64,000 nt of DNA from assembly GCF_002741015.1 (NCBI RefSeq), contig NZ_CP016616.1, forward strand, positions 4,001,501 through 4,065,500. Reading direction: 5' to 3'. The position numbers were made by a program, and so were the translations under genes. Of the stretch, positions 9,785 to 24,087 are shown piece by piece (within the stretch, counting starts at the first letter, position 1; every line of letters begins with the position of its first letter). A model generated the notes under the pieces. It was given only the letters and a program-made list of their open reading frames with translations, made no database searches and was not told the DNA's origin. The stretch is from Microvirga ossetica. Lineage in GTDB: Bacteria > Pseudomonadota > Alphaproteobacteria > Rhizobiales > Beijerinckiaceae.

Positions 9785-12109
9785 ATGCCTAAATTATTCG
9801 ATTTCCAGGCCGAAAGCCTTCCCTCCTGGTGGGACGGCAACTTCCGGATGCCGTGGACCAAGACGAATATCGACCTGATCCAGGGCGATGGCGCCTCGCA
9901 GCTCGTCATCGTGCCGACCGTCTATATGGACAGCCTGAACGCGACGCGGGTTTATCGCGACAACGGCGATCCCGGTGGGCATAACACCGACGGCGCTCCC
10001 CGCACCGAAAGCGACGGGTCGATCGAGGAGGCGCTCAAATACGCACAGGCTCGCGGGCTCGAGGTGATCTTCAAGCTGCACGTCAACGTGCAGAACGGTG
10101 ACTGGAACGCCCTGATCGGCCCGCCTGCGGGCTCGACTCCGGCTCAGGCCAAGCAATGGGCCGACTCCTGGTTTGCTTCCTATAAGGAAGCAGTGGTGCA
10201 TTACGCCAAGCTCGCGCAGAAGAACGGCGTCACGGCGTTCGCCATCGGCAACGAATGCGAGAGCATGACCGGGCCGCAATATCGCGAGTATTGGGTCGAC
10301 ATCATCGAGGCGGTGCGCGAGGTCTATAGCGGTCAGCTGACTTATGCGGCGACCTGGACCGAGGCGCTCCATGTGAGCTTCTGGGACAAGCTCGATTACA
10401 TAGGCGCCAATCCGTATATCTCGTTCACCGACAATCCCAATCCCACCCTGCAGCAGCTGATCGACGGCTGGACCAAGCCCTCGCCGTTCTTTCATGTGCG
10501 CGATCCCATCGAGCAGGCTTTCGGCGAGAACATCTCCGCCATCGATGCCCTGCGCCGCGTGGCGCAGGAGCACGGCAAGAAGCTGATCTTCACGGAGACC
10601 GGTTTCCGCAGCCTCGACGGCAGCAACTACGATCCCTGGACCTGGCGCAGCGGCCGCGTCGACGTGGTCGAGCAGGCCAACATGTTCAAGGCCTTCTATA
10701 AGATCATCACCGACCGCCTCGACGAAGGCTGGGTCGGCGGCTACTGGCTCTGGAATTATGATGCCGGGCAAATGGTGTCCGATCCGAGCCCGGACGACGG
10801 CTACTACACACATGGCAAGCTGGCCGATGCTATCGTCGAGCAGTATTTCAAGAATCCCGTAGCGGTGAAAGGCCAGCTTCTTGCGGGCACGGCCGGCAGC
10901 GATGCCCTCCGGGGCGGCTTCAACAACGACACCCTCTCGGGGGGCGCCGGCAATGATACGCTGCAGGGCAATGGCGGCGCGGATATCTATATCTATGCCG
11001 GCGGAGAGGGAGCGGACACCATCTTCGGGTTCGACCCGATTCAGGGCGATCGGGTCGTCCTGAACAACGTCGGCGTCACGCGCTTCGCCGATCTTCAGAT
11101 CAGCCAGATCGCCGGCGGCTATGTCATCGCCTTCGGCGGTGGCAACAGCCTGACGATCATGACCACCGCAACGCTGGAAGCGACTTGGATCTCGTTCAAC
11201 GGCGCTGGGCAATCCGGCGCCTCGACGAAGCCGACGACCGGCAACGACGAGATCACCGGCGGCTTGACGAAGTCCGATCTGATCGATGCCAACAAGGGCG
11301 ACGACCGGATCGATGGCCTGGGCGGCAACGACACGCTGCGGGGCGGCGAGGGCGACGACACGGTCTATGGCGGCATCGGCAATGACGCGCTCTACGGCAA
11401 TGCCGGCGACGATTATGCGGAAGGCGGCGACGGCACCGACCGGCTCTACGGCGGCGACGGCCTCGACATCCTCTACGGCGGCGCCGGAAACGACCAGGTG
11501 AGAGGCGAAGAGGGCGACGACATGCTTTATGGGGATGACGGCGTCGACACTCTACACGGGGACAACGGCTACGACCTCCTCGACGGCGGCGACGGCGACG
11601 ACAAGCTCTACGGCGAAGCCGGCGACGACCAGATCGTCGGAGGCGAGGGCAACGACATCATCCAGGGCGGTGCCGACAACGACACGCTCGAGGGCGAGAA
11701 CGGCGACGACAAGCTCTATGGCGGCGACGGCAAGGACGTGTTGATCGGCTGGTTCGGTGCGGACCAGCTTTGGGGCGGCGCCGACTACGACGTGCTCGAC
11801 CCCGGCGCCGGTAACGACAAGCTCTGGGGCGGCCTGGGCGAAGACCGGTACGTGTTCAACTCCGACACGGGCCAGGATATCGTCTACGACTTCCAGCCGA
11901 AGCAGAACGAGATGCTGCTGATCCGCCACAACATCAATCATTCCGGCATTCTCGATTTCGAGACGCTCAAGCCGCATATGAAGCAGGTGCTGAACAACGT
12001 CGTCATAAAGCTCGGCAAGGGCGAGTATCTTGGCGGCGATGACCAGCTGACGCTGGTCAATGTCCGGCTGGCGGATCTCAAAGCCGAGCACTTCTACTTC
12101 TATTGGTAA
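9785..12109 (+). CDS. GH113-like glycoside hydrolase fused to RTX calcium-binding repeats
   Basis: A 774-residue two-part protein. Residues ~1-360 form a TIM-barrel glycosidase resembling GH113 (beta-mannanase and relatives): acid/base E157 in FAIGNE and nucleophile E271 in FTETGF lie at the ends of the expected strands. Residues ~369-400 and ~490-700 are nonapeptide repeats of the GGxGxDxLx type (hemolysin-type calcium-binding, about 20 copies), which fold as calcium-loaded beta-rolls. There is no N-terminal signal peptide; RTX proteins leave through a type I (ABC/MFP/OMF) exporter using a C-terminal signal, here probably the last ~60 residues ending FYFYW. It is probably a secreted polysaccharide-degrading enzyme. 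No exporter genes are adjacent. The mannan substrate is a guess from the family. Confidence 0.85.
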   Translation: MPKLFDFQAESLPSWWDGNFRMPWTKTNIDLIQGDGASQLVIVPTVYMDSLNATRVYRDNGDPGGHNTDGAPRTESDGSIEEALKYAQARGLEVIFKLHVNVQNGDWNALIGPPAGSTPAQAKQWADSWFASYKEAVVHYAKLAQKNGVTAFAIGNECESMTGPQYREYWVDIIEAVREVYSGQLTYAATWTEALHVSFWDKLDYIGANPYISFTDNPNPTLQQLIDGWTKPSPFFHVRDPIEQAFGENISAIDALRRVAQEHGKKLIFTETGFRSLDGSNYDPWTWRSGRVDVVEQANMFKAFYKIITDRLDEGWVGGYWLWNYDAGQMVSDPSPDDGYYTHGKLADAIVEQYFKNPVAVKGQLLAGTAGSDALRGGFNNDTLSGGAGNDTLQGNGGADIYIYAGGEGADTIFGFDPIQGDRVVLNNVGVTRFADLQISQIAGGYVIAFGGGNSLTIMTTATLEATWISFNGAGQSGASTKPTTGNDEITGGLTKSDLIDANKGDDRIDGLGGNDTLRGGEGDDTVYGGIGNDALYGNAGDDYAEGGDGTDRLYGGDGLDILYGGAGNDQVRGEEGDDMLYGDDGVDTLHGDNGYDLLDGGDGDDKLYGEAGDDQIVGGEGNDIIQGGADNDTLEGENGDDKLYGGDGKDVLIGWFGADQLWGGADYDVLDPGAGNDKLWGGLGEDRYVFNSDTGQDIVYDFQPKQNEMLLIRHNINHSGILDFETLKPHMKQVLNNVVIKLGKGEYLGGDDQLTLVNVRLADLKAEHFYFYW

Positions 12110-12135
12110 GCAGTTCCAGTTTGGAAACGACATGA

Positions 12136-12160
12136 CGGCCGGGGCATGTCCTCGGCCGTT
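12136..12160 (+). terminator. Possible terminator after the RTX glycosidase gene
   Basis: ACGGCCG at 12136 and CGGCCGT at 12154 form a perfect 7-bp stem that extends by two G:C pairs, 26 bases after the stop codon. The following TGCGCTTTCG is a poor T-run, so termination is uncertain. Confidence 0.4.
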
Positions 12161-12257
12161 GCGCTTTCGCGGCCATGGATTCAGGCGGGAACAACGCCGT
12201 TACCCTGTCGTTTTTCGCGCAACGATGGGCGTTCGCCCGGATTTCGGGAGATGATTC

Positions 12258-13601
12258 ATGGCCCGGCTGTCATGGAGGCAGAACGAGAACGAGGCCTCGA
12301 TCCGCGAGGCTGTCGATCTCGTGCGCGAGCACGGAGAGCCTTTGCCGCCGATCGGCGAGGATGAAGCGTTCGGCGCGATGTTCGATCGCTTCGCCGATGC
12401 CAAGGTGGTGCTCTTGGGCGAAGCGACCCATGGCACCTCGGAATTCTACCGCGCCCGCGCCGCCATCACGAGACGCCTGATCGCGCAGCACGGTTTCACC
12501 ATCGTCGCGGTCGAGGCCGACTGGCCCGATGCGGCGCGCATCGACGCTTACGTGCGCCATCGCCCCGTGCCGGAAGGCGACGACGTGGCCTTCGAGCGCT
12601 TTCCGACCTGGATGTGGCGCAATGAGGAGGTGGCGGACTTCGTCAACTGGATGCGCGAGCATAACCGCGACATCGCCGAGGACGAGCGCGCCGAGTTCCG
12701 CGGTCTCGATGTCTACAGCTTGAACGCGTCGATCCGTTCCGTGCTCGATTATCTCGCCAAGGTCGATCCCGAGGCTGCGAAGGAGGCGAGGGGGCGCTAT
12801 GGCTGCCTCACGCCCTGGCAGTCCGATCCGGCGCGCTACGGGCGCGCGGTTCTCACCGGGCAGAAAAAGCCCTGCGACGAGGCCTTGCTGCACCAGCTCC
12901 AGACCCTCCTCGACAAACGCATGGACTATCTTCAAGCCGATGGCGGCGAGGAATTCTTCGATGCGGTTCAGAATGCCAAGATCGTTCATGCGGCCGAGCA
13001 TTATTACCGGATCATGTACGAGGGCGCGACGGAGTCCTGGAACCTCCGCGACCGGCACATGTTCGTGACGCTGCAGAGCCTTTTGGCTCGGCGCGACAAC
13101 GCCAAGGCCGTCGTCTGGGCGCACAACTCGCATATCGGCAACGCCGCTGCGACCGCGATGGGCTGGCAGGGCGAGTTCAATATCGGCGAGCTCTGCCGCA
13201 AGTCCTATCGCAGCGAGGCGGTTCTCATAGGATTCGGAACGGATCGCGGCACGGTGGCGGCCGCCGACGATTGGGACGAGCCGATGCGAGTCAAGGATGT
13301 GCGACCCGCCCGGCCCGACAGTCATGAGCGGATTTTTCGGGATGCGGGCCTCGGCTGCTTCCTGACCGATTGGCGCGAAAACGGCCAGGCCGAGCTGACG
13401 GACGTTCTCTCGCGGCCCCGCCTGGAGCGCGCCATCGGCGTGATCTACCGGCCGGAGACGGAGCTCTACAGCCATTATTTCGAAGCCATCCTGGCCGAGC
13501 AGTTCGATGCCTTCGTCTGGTTCGACGAGACAAGGGCGGTGAAGCCATTGACCCACGCCCATGGCAAGGGCATGCCGGAGACCTATCCGTTCGGGCTTTG
13601 A
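12258..13601 (+). CDS. Erythromycin esterase family protein
   Basis: A 447-residue member of the erythromycin esterase superfamily (EreA/EreB and the succinoglycan-biosynthesis-associated relatives). LLGEATHGTSEF contains E55 and the catalytic-base histidine H58 expected for the family; EADWPDAARIDAYVR and WAHNSHIGNA are further conserved stretches. No signal peptide, so cytoplasmic. Most environmental members are not proven macrolide esterases, so resistance should not be inferred. It stands alone, with its own likely promoter in the 148-base upstream gap. Confidence 0.85.
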   Translation: MARLSWRQNENEASIREAVDLVREHGEPLPPIGEDEAFGAMFDRFADAKVVLLGEATHGTSEFYRARAAITRRLIAQHGFTIVAVEADWPDAARIDAYVRHRPVPEGDDVAFERFPTWMWRNEEVADFVNWMREHNRDIAEDERAEFRGLDVYSLNASIRSVLDYLAKVDPEAAKEARGRYGCLTPWQSDPARYGRAVLTGQKKPCDEALLHQLQTLLDKRMDYLQADGGEEFFDAVQNAKIVHAAEHYYRIMYEGATESWNLRDRHMFVTLQSLLARRDNAKAVVWAHNSHIGNAAATAMGWQGEFNIGELCRKSYRSEAVLIGFGTDRGTVAAADDWDEPMRVKDVRPARPDSHERIFRDAGLGCFLTDWRENGQAELTDVLSRPRLERAIGVIYRPETELYSHYFEAILAEQFDAFVWFDETRAVKPLTHAHGKGMPETYPFGL

Positions 13602-13611
13602 TGCAGTCTAG

Positions 13612-13709
13612 GTCATCCCGGGGCCGCGTAGCGGAACCCGGGATTGCACGACGAGAATGGCGCCTCGTCCTGCGAGCGATCCCGGATCGGCTTTGCCGTC
13701 CGGGATGAC
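13612..13709. repeat. Family C dispersed palindrome (GTCATCCCGG type)
   Basis: Starts GTCATCCCGGGG, ends CCGTCCGGGATGAC, with an inner pair CCCGGGATT and CGATCCCGG. Related copies occur at 23861-24082, 61088-61240, 61840-61868 and 62047-62078. These short REP-like palindromes are common in rhizobial intergenic DNA; here the copy separates the esterase and ettA genes. Confidence 0.7.
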
Positions 13710-13806
13710 GGCGAAGGGCGTTGCAGCATCCCCGCCTTGCCCCGGCAGGCCGCCCCTGCTAACTGACGGCCAACTCCATTCACATCGATCAAACAGGGCT
13801 TTTCCC

Positions 13807-15459
<1,653 letters not shown>

Positions 15460-15493
15460 GCCGTCAGATCGCTCTGATCTTACCATCACAGGA

Positions 15494-15530
15494 AAGGCGG
15501 AAACGGTGCCGGCACCTTCCGCCTTTTTTC
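15494..15530 (+). terminator. Rho-independent terminator of ettA
   Basis: AAAGGCGGAA at 15494 pairs with TTCCGCCTTT at 15518, enclosing a second stem GGTGCC/GGCACC at 15506-15517; a run of six T ends the element (15525-15530). One of the clearest intrinsic terminators in the window. Confidence 0.9.
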
Positions 15531-15629
15531 TTGCCTTGCTCTCAATAACTGAATTCGTTCAACCCGGTTGGGTTCTTCGTCGAAACAGTGTATGACCCTT
15601 GAGGCACGAGACAAAAGAAGAGAGTCCAC

Positions 15630-17108
15630 GTGCCAGCCGATCAGATCTCCACCTTCCAATCCGTCGCCACACCCGAGGAAGCCGTCGAGCGGCTTATCGC
15701 GCTCCATAACAGCGCCATCGAGGCGCAGCGCCAGGCGCTCGAGCATTTCTTCGCCACCGGCACCGCTCCTACGCCCCTCGAACGATCCCGCTTCCGCTAT
15801 CCTGAATTGCGTCTCGATTATCGCTCGACCTCCCTCCCGCCGGTGAAGCAGCGGGCCTACGCCAAGTTCCAGGGGCCAGGGACCTATGCGACGACCATCA
15901 CCCAGCCGGCCTTCTACCGAACCTATCTGCTCGAGCAGTTGAATCACCTGGTGCGCGATTACGGGGCGACCATGGCGGTCGGCGTCAGCGATCAGGAGAT
16001 CCCGTATCCTTACGTGTTCGAACGGGGCGACGAGCTCGGCCGGGGCGCCCATTCCGCATCGGAACTCGCCCAGCATTTCCCGACGCCGCTTCTCGCCAAG
16101 GTCGGCGACGAGATCGCCGACGGTACCTGGGTGTTCCAAGAGAACGAGGCGCGGCCCCTGGCGCTCTTCGACGCGGCGCGGGTCGATTATTCCCTGCGCC
16201 GCCTCGTGCATTATACCGGCAGCGACTGGCGCTGCGCCCAGCCCTGGATCCTGCTCACCAACTACCACCGCTATGTGGATCAGTTCATCCGCTGGGCGGT
16301 GAAGGAGCTGGCGAACGAGGAAGGGCCTTACACGAGGCTCGTCCTGCCCGGCGGGATCACCATCGAGCGCGGCCTGGACGAGGCCGTCGTCGAAGATCTG
16401 ATCGGCTCTTCGCCCTGGCACCGGTTCCAGATGCCGGCCTATCACCTGATGCGCAAGGACGGGCATGGTGTAACGCTCGTCAATATCGGCGTCGGCCCGT
16501 CGAATGCGAAGAACATCACCGACCATCTGGCGGTGCTGCGACCCCATTGCTGGCTCATGGTCGGGCATTGCGGGGGCCTGCGCCAATCCCAATCCATCGG
16601 CGATTATGTGCTCGCCCACGGCTATCTCCGGCGCGACCATATTCTCGACAGCGCTGTGCCGCCGGAAATCCCGATCCCGGCCTTGGCCGAAATCCAGGTC
16701 GCCCTGCAGGACGCGGCGGTCCAAGTCACGGGCGAACGCGGTGAAGAACTGAAGCGGCGCCTGCGCACCGGCACAGTCGTGACCTACGACGACCGGAACT
16801 GGGAGCTGCGCTGGAGCCAGGAGCGGCGCCAGATCAACCTGTCCCGCGCCATCGCGGTCGATATGGAAAGCGGCACCATCGCGGCCCAGGGCTATCGTCT
16901 GCGCGTGCCCTACGGCACCTTGCTCTGCGTATCGGACAAGCCGCTGCACGGGGAGATCAAGCTGCCGGGCGCGGCCAATGCCTTCTATGAGCGGGCGGTG
17001 AGCGAACACCTGATGATCGGCCTCGCGGCGCTCGATATCCTGAAAGGACAGCGCTCCTCCCTGCATTCGCGCAAGCTGCGCAGCTTCGACGAACCGCCGT
17101 TCCGGTAA
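15630..17108 (+). CDS. amn: AMP nucleosidase
   Basis: A 492-residue cytoplasmic enzyme that hydrolyses AMP to adenine and ribose 5-phosphate, regulating the adenylate pool. The N-terminal AMP-nucleosidase domain (to ~residue 170) is followed by the phosphorylase-like catalytic domain, with MVGHCGGLRQSQSIGDY and AVDMESGTIAAQGYR, the latter carrying the ME dyad that contacts ribose in the PNP/UDP superfamily. Length matches E. coli Amn. Start is the GTG at 15630, 170 bases after the ettA stop; an ATG alternative in this frame is not present nearby. Confidence 0.95.
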   Translation: MPADQISTFQSVATPEEAVERLIALHNSAIEAQRQALEHFFATGTAPTPLERSRFRYPELRLDYRSTSLPPVKQRAYAKFQGPGTYATTITQPAFYRTYLLEQLNHLVRDYGATMAVGVSDQEIPYPYVFERGDELGRGAHSASELAQHFPTPLLAKVGDEIADGTWVFQENEARPLALFDAARVDYSLRRLVHYTGSDWRCAQPWILLTNYHRYVDQFIRWAVKELANEEGPYTRLVLPGGITIERGLDEAVVEDLIGSSPWHRFQMPAYHLMRKDGHGVTLVNIGVGPSNAKNITDHLAVLRPHCWLMVGHCGGLRQSQSIGDYVLAHGYLRRDHILDSAVPPEIPIPALAEIQVALQDAAVQVTGERGEELKRRLRTGTVVTYDDRNWELRWSQERRQINLSRAIAVDMESGTIAAQGYRLRVPYGTLLCVSDKPLHGEIKLPGAANAFYERAVSEHLMIGLAALDILKGQRSSLHSRKLRSFDEPPFR

Positions 17109-17119
17109 GCTGCTCCTCC

Positions 17120-18001
17120 ATGGCGCGCGAGAACCTGGGTCTGTTGCTGGGCTTCGTCGGCGTGTGCATTTTCGCCGGTACGCTGCCCTTCACCCATATC
17201 GCGGTCGAGCATCTGAGCCCGCTCTTCGTGACGGCAGGTCGGGCGGCGCTTGCGGGGCTTCTGGCGCTGGCAACGCTGCTCATCCTGCGCAAACCCTGGC
17301 CGTCGTTGCGGCAGGCGGGAGCCATGGCGCTCGCCGCTTCATGTCTGGTCGGGGGCTTTCCGGGTTTCACGGCGCTCGCCATGCAGAGCGTTCCGGCCTC
17401 TCATGGCGGCGTGGTGCTCGGGATCCTGCCGCTCGCCACCTCCGCCATCAGCACCCTGATCGCGGGCGAGCGCCCGAGCCCCGCCTTCTGGCTGGCGGCC
17501 CTTGCCGGTGCCGGGCTCGTGATCGGCTTCACCCTGCATGAAGGCGGCGGATCGCTTGGGCAGGGCGACATCTTCCTTCTCGCGGCCGCCCTGGCATCGG
17601 CTCTGGGTTATGTGGTTTCGGGCAAGCTCGTCCGCAGCGGCCTCGCCGGCTGGGAGGTGATCTCCTGGGTGCTGGTCGTCGCCCTGCCGGTGACGGTTCC
17701 GGTCGCGCTTTGGAGCATGCCCGAGGATCCGACGCGGATTCCCGCCTGGAGCTGGATCGGTTTTGCCTATGTCACTCTCATGAGCCAGTATCTCGGCTTC
17801 TTCGCCTGGAATGCGGGGCTCGCCATCGGCGGCATCGCCCATGTCAGCCAGGTTCAACTCCTGCAGACCTTCGTCACCCTGCTGATCGCCTCGGTTCTCA
17901 ACCGCGAGCCCATCGCGCTTTCTGCATGGTTCGTCGCCGCCGCCGTTTTCGTGCTGGTGATCGCCGCGGGCCGCGCCAAGGTTCGCCGGGATAAAGCGTA
18001 A
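17120..18001 (+). CDS. EamA (DMT) family transporter
   Basis: A 293-residue inner-membrane protein with ten hydrophobic spans arranged as two EamA repeats (about residues 5-135 and 150-285), the drug/metabolite transporter fold. Members export amino acids, nucleotide bases or metabolites; the substrate cannot be read from sequence. It begins 11 bases after amn and could be co-transcribed with it, which makes export of a purine-related compound thinkable but unproven. Confidence 0.88.
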   Translation: MARENLGLLLGFVGVCIFAGTLPFTHIAVEHLSPLFVTAGRAALAGLLALATLLILRKPWPSLRQAGAMALAASCLVGGFPGFTALAMQSVPASHGGVVLGILPLATSAISTLIAGERPSPAFWLAALAGAGLVIGFTLHEGGGSLGQGDIFLLAAALASALGYVVSGKLVRSGLAGWEVISWVLVVALPVTVPVALWSMPEDPTRIPAWSWIGFAYVTLMSQYLGFFAWNAGLAIGGIAHVSQVQLLQTFVTLLIASVLNREPIALSAWFVAAAVFVLVIAAGRAKVRRDKA

Positions 18002-18027
18002 GGCTCCGCTTGCTCCTTTTCCAAAAT

Positions 18028-18051
18028 ACATATAAATATATCTTTATATGT
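18028..18051. promoter_or_regulatory. Likely operator of the ArsR/SahR-like regulator (24-bp inverted repeat)
   Basis: ACATATAAA at 18028 is inversely repeated as TTTATATGT at 18043, centred on an AT-rich TATATC spacer. The repeat is far richer in A and T than its surroundings and ends 18 bases before the GTG start of an ArsR-type gene, so it can hide a promoter -10 element. Position, symmetry and length fit an autoregulatory ArsR-family site controlling the downstream metF-metH unit. Confidence 0.7.
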
Positions 18052-18068
18052 AAGAGCGAGATTTGGCC

Positions 18069-19082
18069 GTGCCTGACACCCCGTCTCCATCGCTGGATCT
18101 GACCTTGGATGTCCTGCGGGCAGCCGCCGAGGAGACGCGCCTGCGGATCCTCGCCCTGCTGACCGAGGGTGAGCTCTCCGTCTCCGACCTCACGGACATC
18201 CTGGGGCAGTCCCAGCCGCGCATCTCCCGCCATTTGAAGCTCCTGGTCGAAGCCGGCCTCGTGGAGCGCCACCGGGAAGGGGCCTGGGCCTTCTTCCGGC
18301 TCACCGACCGGGGCGTGGCCTTGCGCATCATCCGCCCGACCCTCGAGAGCCTCGACCGCTCCGATCCGCAGCTGCTGGAGGACCGGACCCGGCTCGAAGC
18401 CGTGCGCGCCCAGCGCTCGCAGACCGCGCAAGCCTTCTTCTCGCGCCTTGCCCCCGAATGGGACCGCATCCGCTCCCTGCATGCCCCCGAGGCGGTGGTC
18501 GAGGCTGCCGTGATCGATGCCCTGGGACCGGCGCGGATCCGCGATCTCGTCGATCTCGGCACCGGCACCGGGCGCATGCTGCAATTGCTGGCACCGCGTG
18601 CCAGTCGCACAGTGGGACTCGATGCCAGTCATGCCATGCTCTCGGTGGCACGTGCCAATCTCGAAAAGGCCGGCCTGAGGGGCATCGAATTGCGGCAGGG
18701 CGACATCTATGCGCCGCCGTTCCCGCGCAACACTTTCGACCTCGTCGTCATCCACCAGGTGCTGCACTACCTGGACGATCCGGCCCGCGCGATCCGCGAA
18801 GCCGCGCGCCTCGTGGCACCGGGCGGACGCATTCTCGTGGTCGATTTCGCGCCGCATAACCTCGAGTTCCTGCGCGAGGCCCAGGCCCATCGCCGCCTCG
18901 GCTTCGCGCCCACCCAGGTCGCAGGGTGGCTCGACGAGGCGGGACTCGACTGCACCCTCAACCGCGAGATCGCTCCGCCCCGGAAGGGCGACGAGCAACT
19001 GACCGTATCCCTTTGGCTTGGCCAGGATCGCCGTGTGGTGACGGATTGGCCCATGAACGAACCCGACAGAGAGGTCGCCTGA
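18069..19082 (+). CDS. ArsR-family regulator fused to SAM-dependent methyltransferase (SahR-like)
   Basis: A 337-residue fusion. Residues ~10-90 are an ArsR winged helix (TRLRILALLTEGELSVSDLTDIL, then SQPRISRHLKLLVEAGLVE as recognition helix). Residues ~115-310 are a class I methyltransferase with the SAM-binding motif DLGTGTGRML. No cysteine metal site is seen in the HTH part, so it is not a metal sensor. The same architecture next to metF/metH is known for SahR, which senses S-adenosylhomocysteine; here the methyltransferase fold probably acts as ligand sensor. GTG at 18069 is preferred to TTG at 18063 because GAG at 18058-18060 then has usable spacing. The stop overlaps metF's start. Confidence 0.85.
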   Translation: MPDTPSPSLDLTLDVLRAAAEETRLRILALLTEGELSVSDLTDILGQSQPRISRHLKLLVEAGLVERHREGAWAFFRLTDRGVALRIIRPTLESLDRSDPQLLEDRTRLEAVRAQRSQTAQAFFSRLAPEWDRIRSLHAPEAVVEAAVIDALGPARIRDLVDLGTGTGRMLQLLAPRASRTVGLDASHAMLSVARANLEKAGLRGIELRQGDIYAPPFPRNTFDLVVIHQVLHYLDDPARAIREAARLVAPGGRILVVDFAPHNLEFLREAQAHRRLGFAPTQVAGWLDEAGLDCTLNREIAPPRKGDEQLTVSLWLGQDRRVVTDWPMNEPDREVA

Positions 19083-19987
19083 TGTCACCGCTCACCCTTC
19101 GCCCAAGCCGTCAGGTCTCCTGTCCGATCAAGGTCTCCTTCGAGTTCTTCCCGCCGAAGACGCCGGAGATGGAAACGACGCTCTGGGCGTCGATCCAACG
19201 TCTCGCCCCGCTCAACCCGCAATTCGTCTCCGTGACCTACGGCGCCGGCGGCTCCACCCGCGAGCGCACCCACGCGACGGTCTCGCGCCTCGTTCAGGAA
19301 ACGCAGCTGAAGCCGGCGGCGCATCTCACCTGCGTTGCCGCGACCAACGAGGAGGTGGGCGACGTCGTGCGCTCCTATTGGGACGCGGGCGTGCGCCATA
19401 TCGTGGCATTGCGCGGCGACCCGGCAGGCGGCATCGGCACGGCTTATGAGCCGCATCCGGGCGGATACCGGCAGACCTGCGATCTTGTGGCCGGCATCAA
19501 GGCCATCGGCGATTTCGAGGTTTCCGTCTCCGCCTATCCGGAGAAGCACCCGGAGGCCGCATCGCTCGAGGCCGATATCGACGTGCTGCAGGCCAAGGTC
19601 GATTGCGGCGCGGACCGCGCCATCACGCAGTTCTTCTTCGACAACGACCACTACTTCCGCTATCTCGACCGCGTCCGCGCACGCGGTATCGACATCCCCG
19701 TCGTGCCCGGCATCGTTCCCGTTCAGAATTTCAAGCAGACGGCGAATTTCGCGTCGAAGACAGGCGCGAGCGGGCCCGACTGGCTGGCTGCGCGCTTCGA
19801 GGGCTTGGAGAACGACGTCGAGACCCGCAAGCTCGTGGCCGCCGCCGTCGCCGCCGAGCAGGTGATCGATCTCGTCGACCGCGGCGTGAACGAGTTTCAC
19901 TTCTACACGATGAACCGCGCTGATCTGGTCTATGCCATCTGCCATCTTCTCGGCTTGCGCGATCAGAGCGTGAAAGCCGCCGCGTGA
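19082..19987 (+). CDS. metF: Methylenetetrahydrofolate reductase [NAD(P)H]
   Basis: A 301-residue FAD enzyme that reduces 5,10-methylene-THF to 5-methyl-THF, the methyl donor for the MetH reaction encoded next. VSFEFFPPKTPEMETTLW opens the barrel with the conserved catalytic glutamate; ALRGDP and SVSAYPEKHPEA are the FAD- and folate-contact motifs; the C-terminus (NEFHFYTMNRADL) is typical. The ATG at 19082 shares bases with the previous stop (TGATG), so translation is coupled. An open frame upstream inside the previous gene is a shadow. Confidence 0.96.
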   Translation: MSPLTLRPSRQVSCPIKVSFEFFPPKTPEMETTLWASIQRLAPLNPQFVSVTYGAGGSTRERTHATVSRLVQETQLKPAAHLTCVAATNEEVGDVVRSYWDAGVRHIVALRGDPAGGIGTAYEPHPGGYRQTCDLVAGIKAIGDFEVSVSAYPEKHPEAASLEADIDVLQAKVDCGADRAITQFFFDNDHYFRYLDRVRARGIDIPVVPGIVPVQNFKQTANFASKTGASGPDWLAARFEGLENDVETRKLVAAAVAAEQVIDLVDRGVNEFHFYTMNRADLVYAICHLLGLRDQSVKAAA

Positions 19988-20046
19988 ATGTTCCGATGTC
20001 CGGTTTTCGAGCCGGGCATTCTTGTGTTTGTTTCAAAAGTGCATCG

Positions 20047-20068
20047 GCGGTCGAGGCAACCTGACCGC
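20047..20068 (+). promoter_or_regulatory. Hairpin in the metH leader
   Basis: GCGGTC at 20047 pairs with GACCGC at 20063, and inner AGG with CCT, leaving a CAA loop. It ends 21 bases before the metH ATG. It does not match the SAM-II, SAH or cobalamin riboswitch cores that I know, and at 102 bases the metF-metH gap is too short for a cobalamin riboswitch. Confidence 0.35.
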
Positions 20069-20089
20069 GATGAAAAGAGAACAGATCGA

Positions 20090-23845
<3,756 letters not shown>

Positions 23846-23860
23846 GGCTGCATCGTGGGT

Positions 23861-24082
23861 GTCATCCCGGACGGCGAAGCCGATCCGGGATCGGATGCAG
23901 GACAAAGTGCCTGAACCTCAACACTGTCATTCCCGCGCAGGCGGGAATCCATACCCGCTGACAGCGCCTTGCTCGATCAACGTTGTGGTTATGGATCCCG
24001 GGTTCGCCTCCGGCGCCCCGGGATGACGGCGCACTACTCGTCACGCGATCCCGGATCTTCGCTGCGCTCCGTCCGGGATGAC
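23861..24082. repeat. Cluster of family C palindromes between metH and the efflux genes
   Basis: Four palindromic modules in a row: GTCATCCCGGACGG with CCGATCCGGGATC from 23861; TCATTCCCGC with GCGGGAATCC near 23928-23952; ATCCCGGG with CCCGGGATGAC near 23993-24028; and GATCCCGGA with TCCGGGATGAC at 24049-24082. It lies between convergent genes (metH on plus, permease on minus), where such folds can end transcription from both sides. Confidence 0.7.
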
Positions 24083-24087
24083 GTCCG

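Noticed and set aside
12258..13601. Annotation as a macrolide resistance gene
   Set aside because: Family membership alone does not show erythromycin hydrolysis; most environmental homologues have other or unknown functions.
19988..20089. A SAM, SAH or cobalamin riboswitch in front of metH
   Set aside because: Only a simple hairpin is present; none of the conserved cores of these classes could be found, and control by the upstream regulator explains the arrangement.
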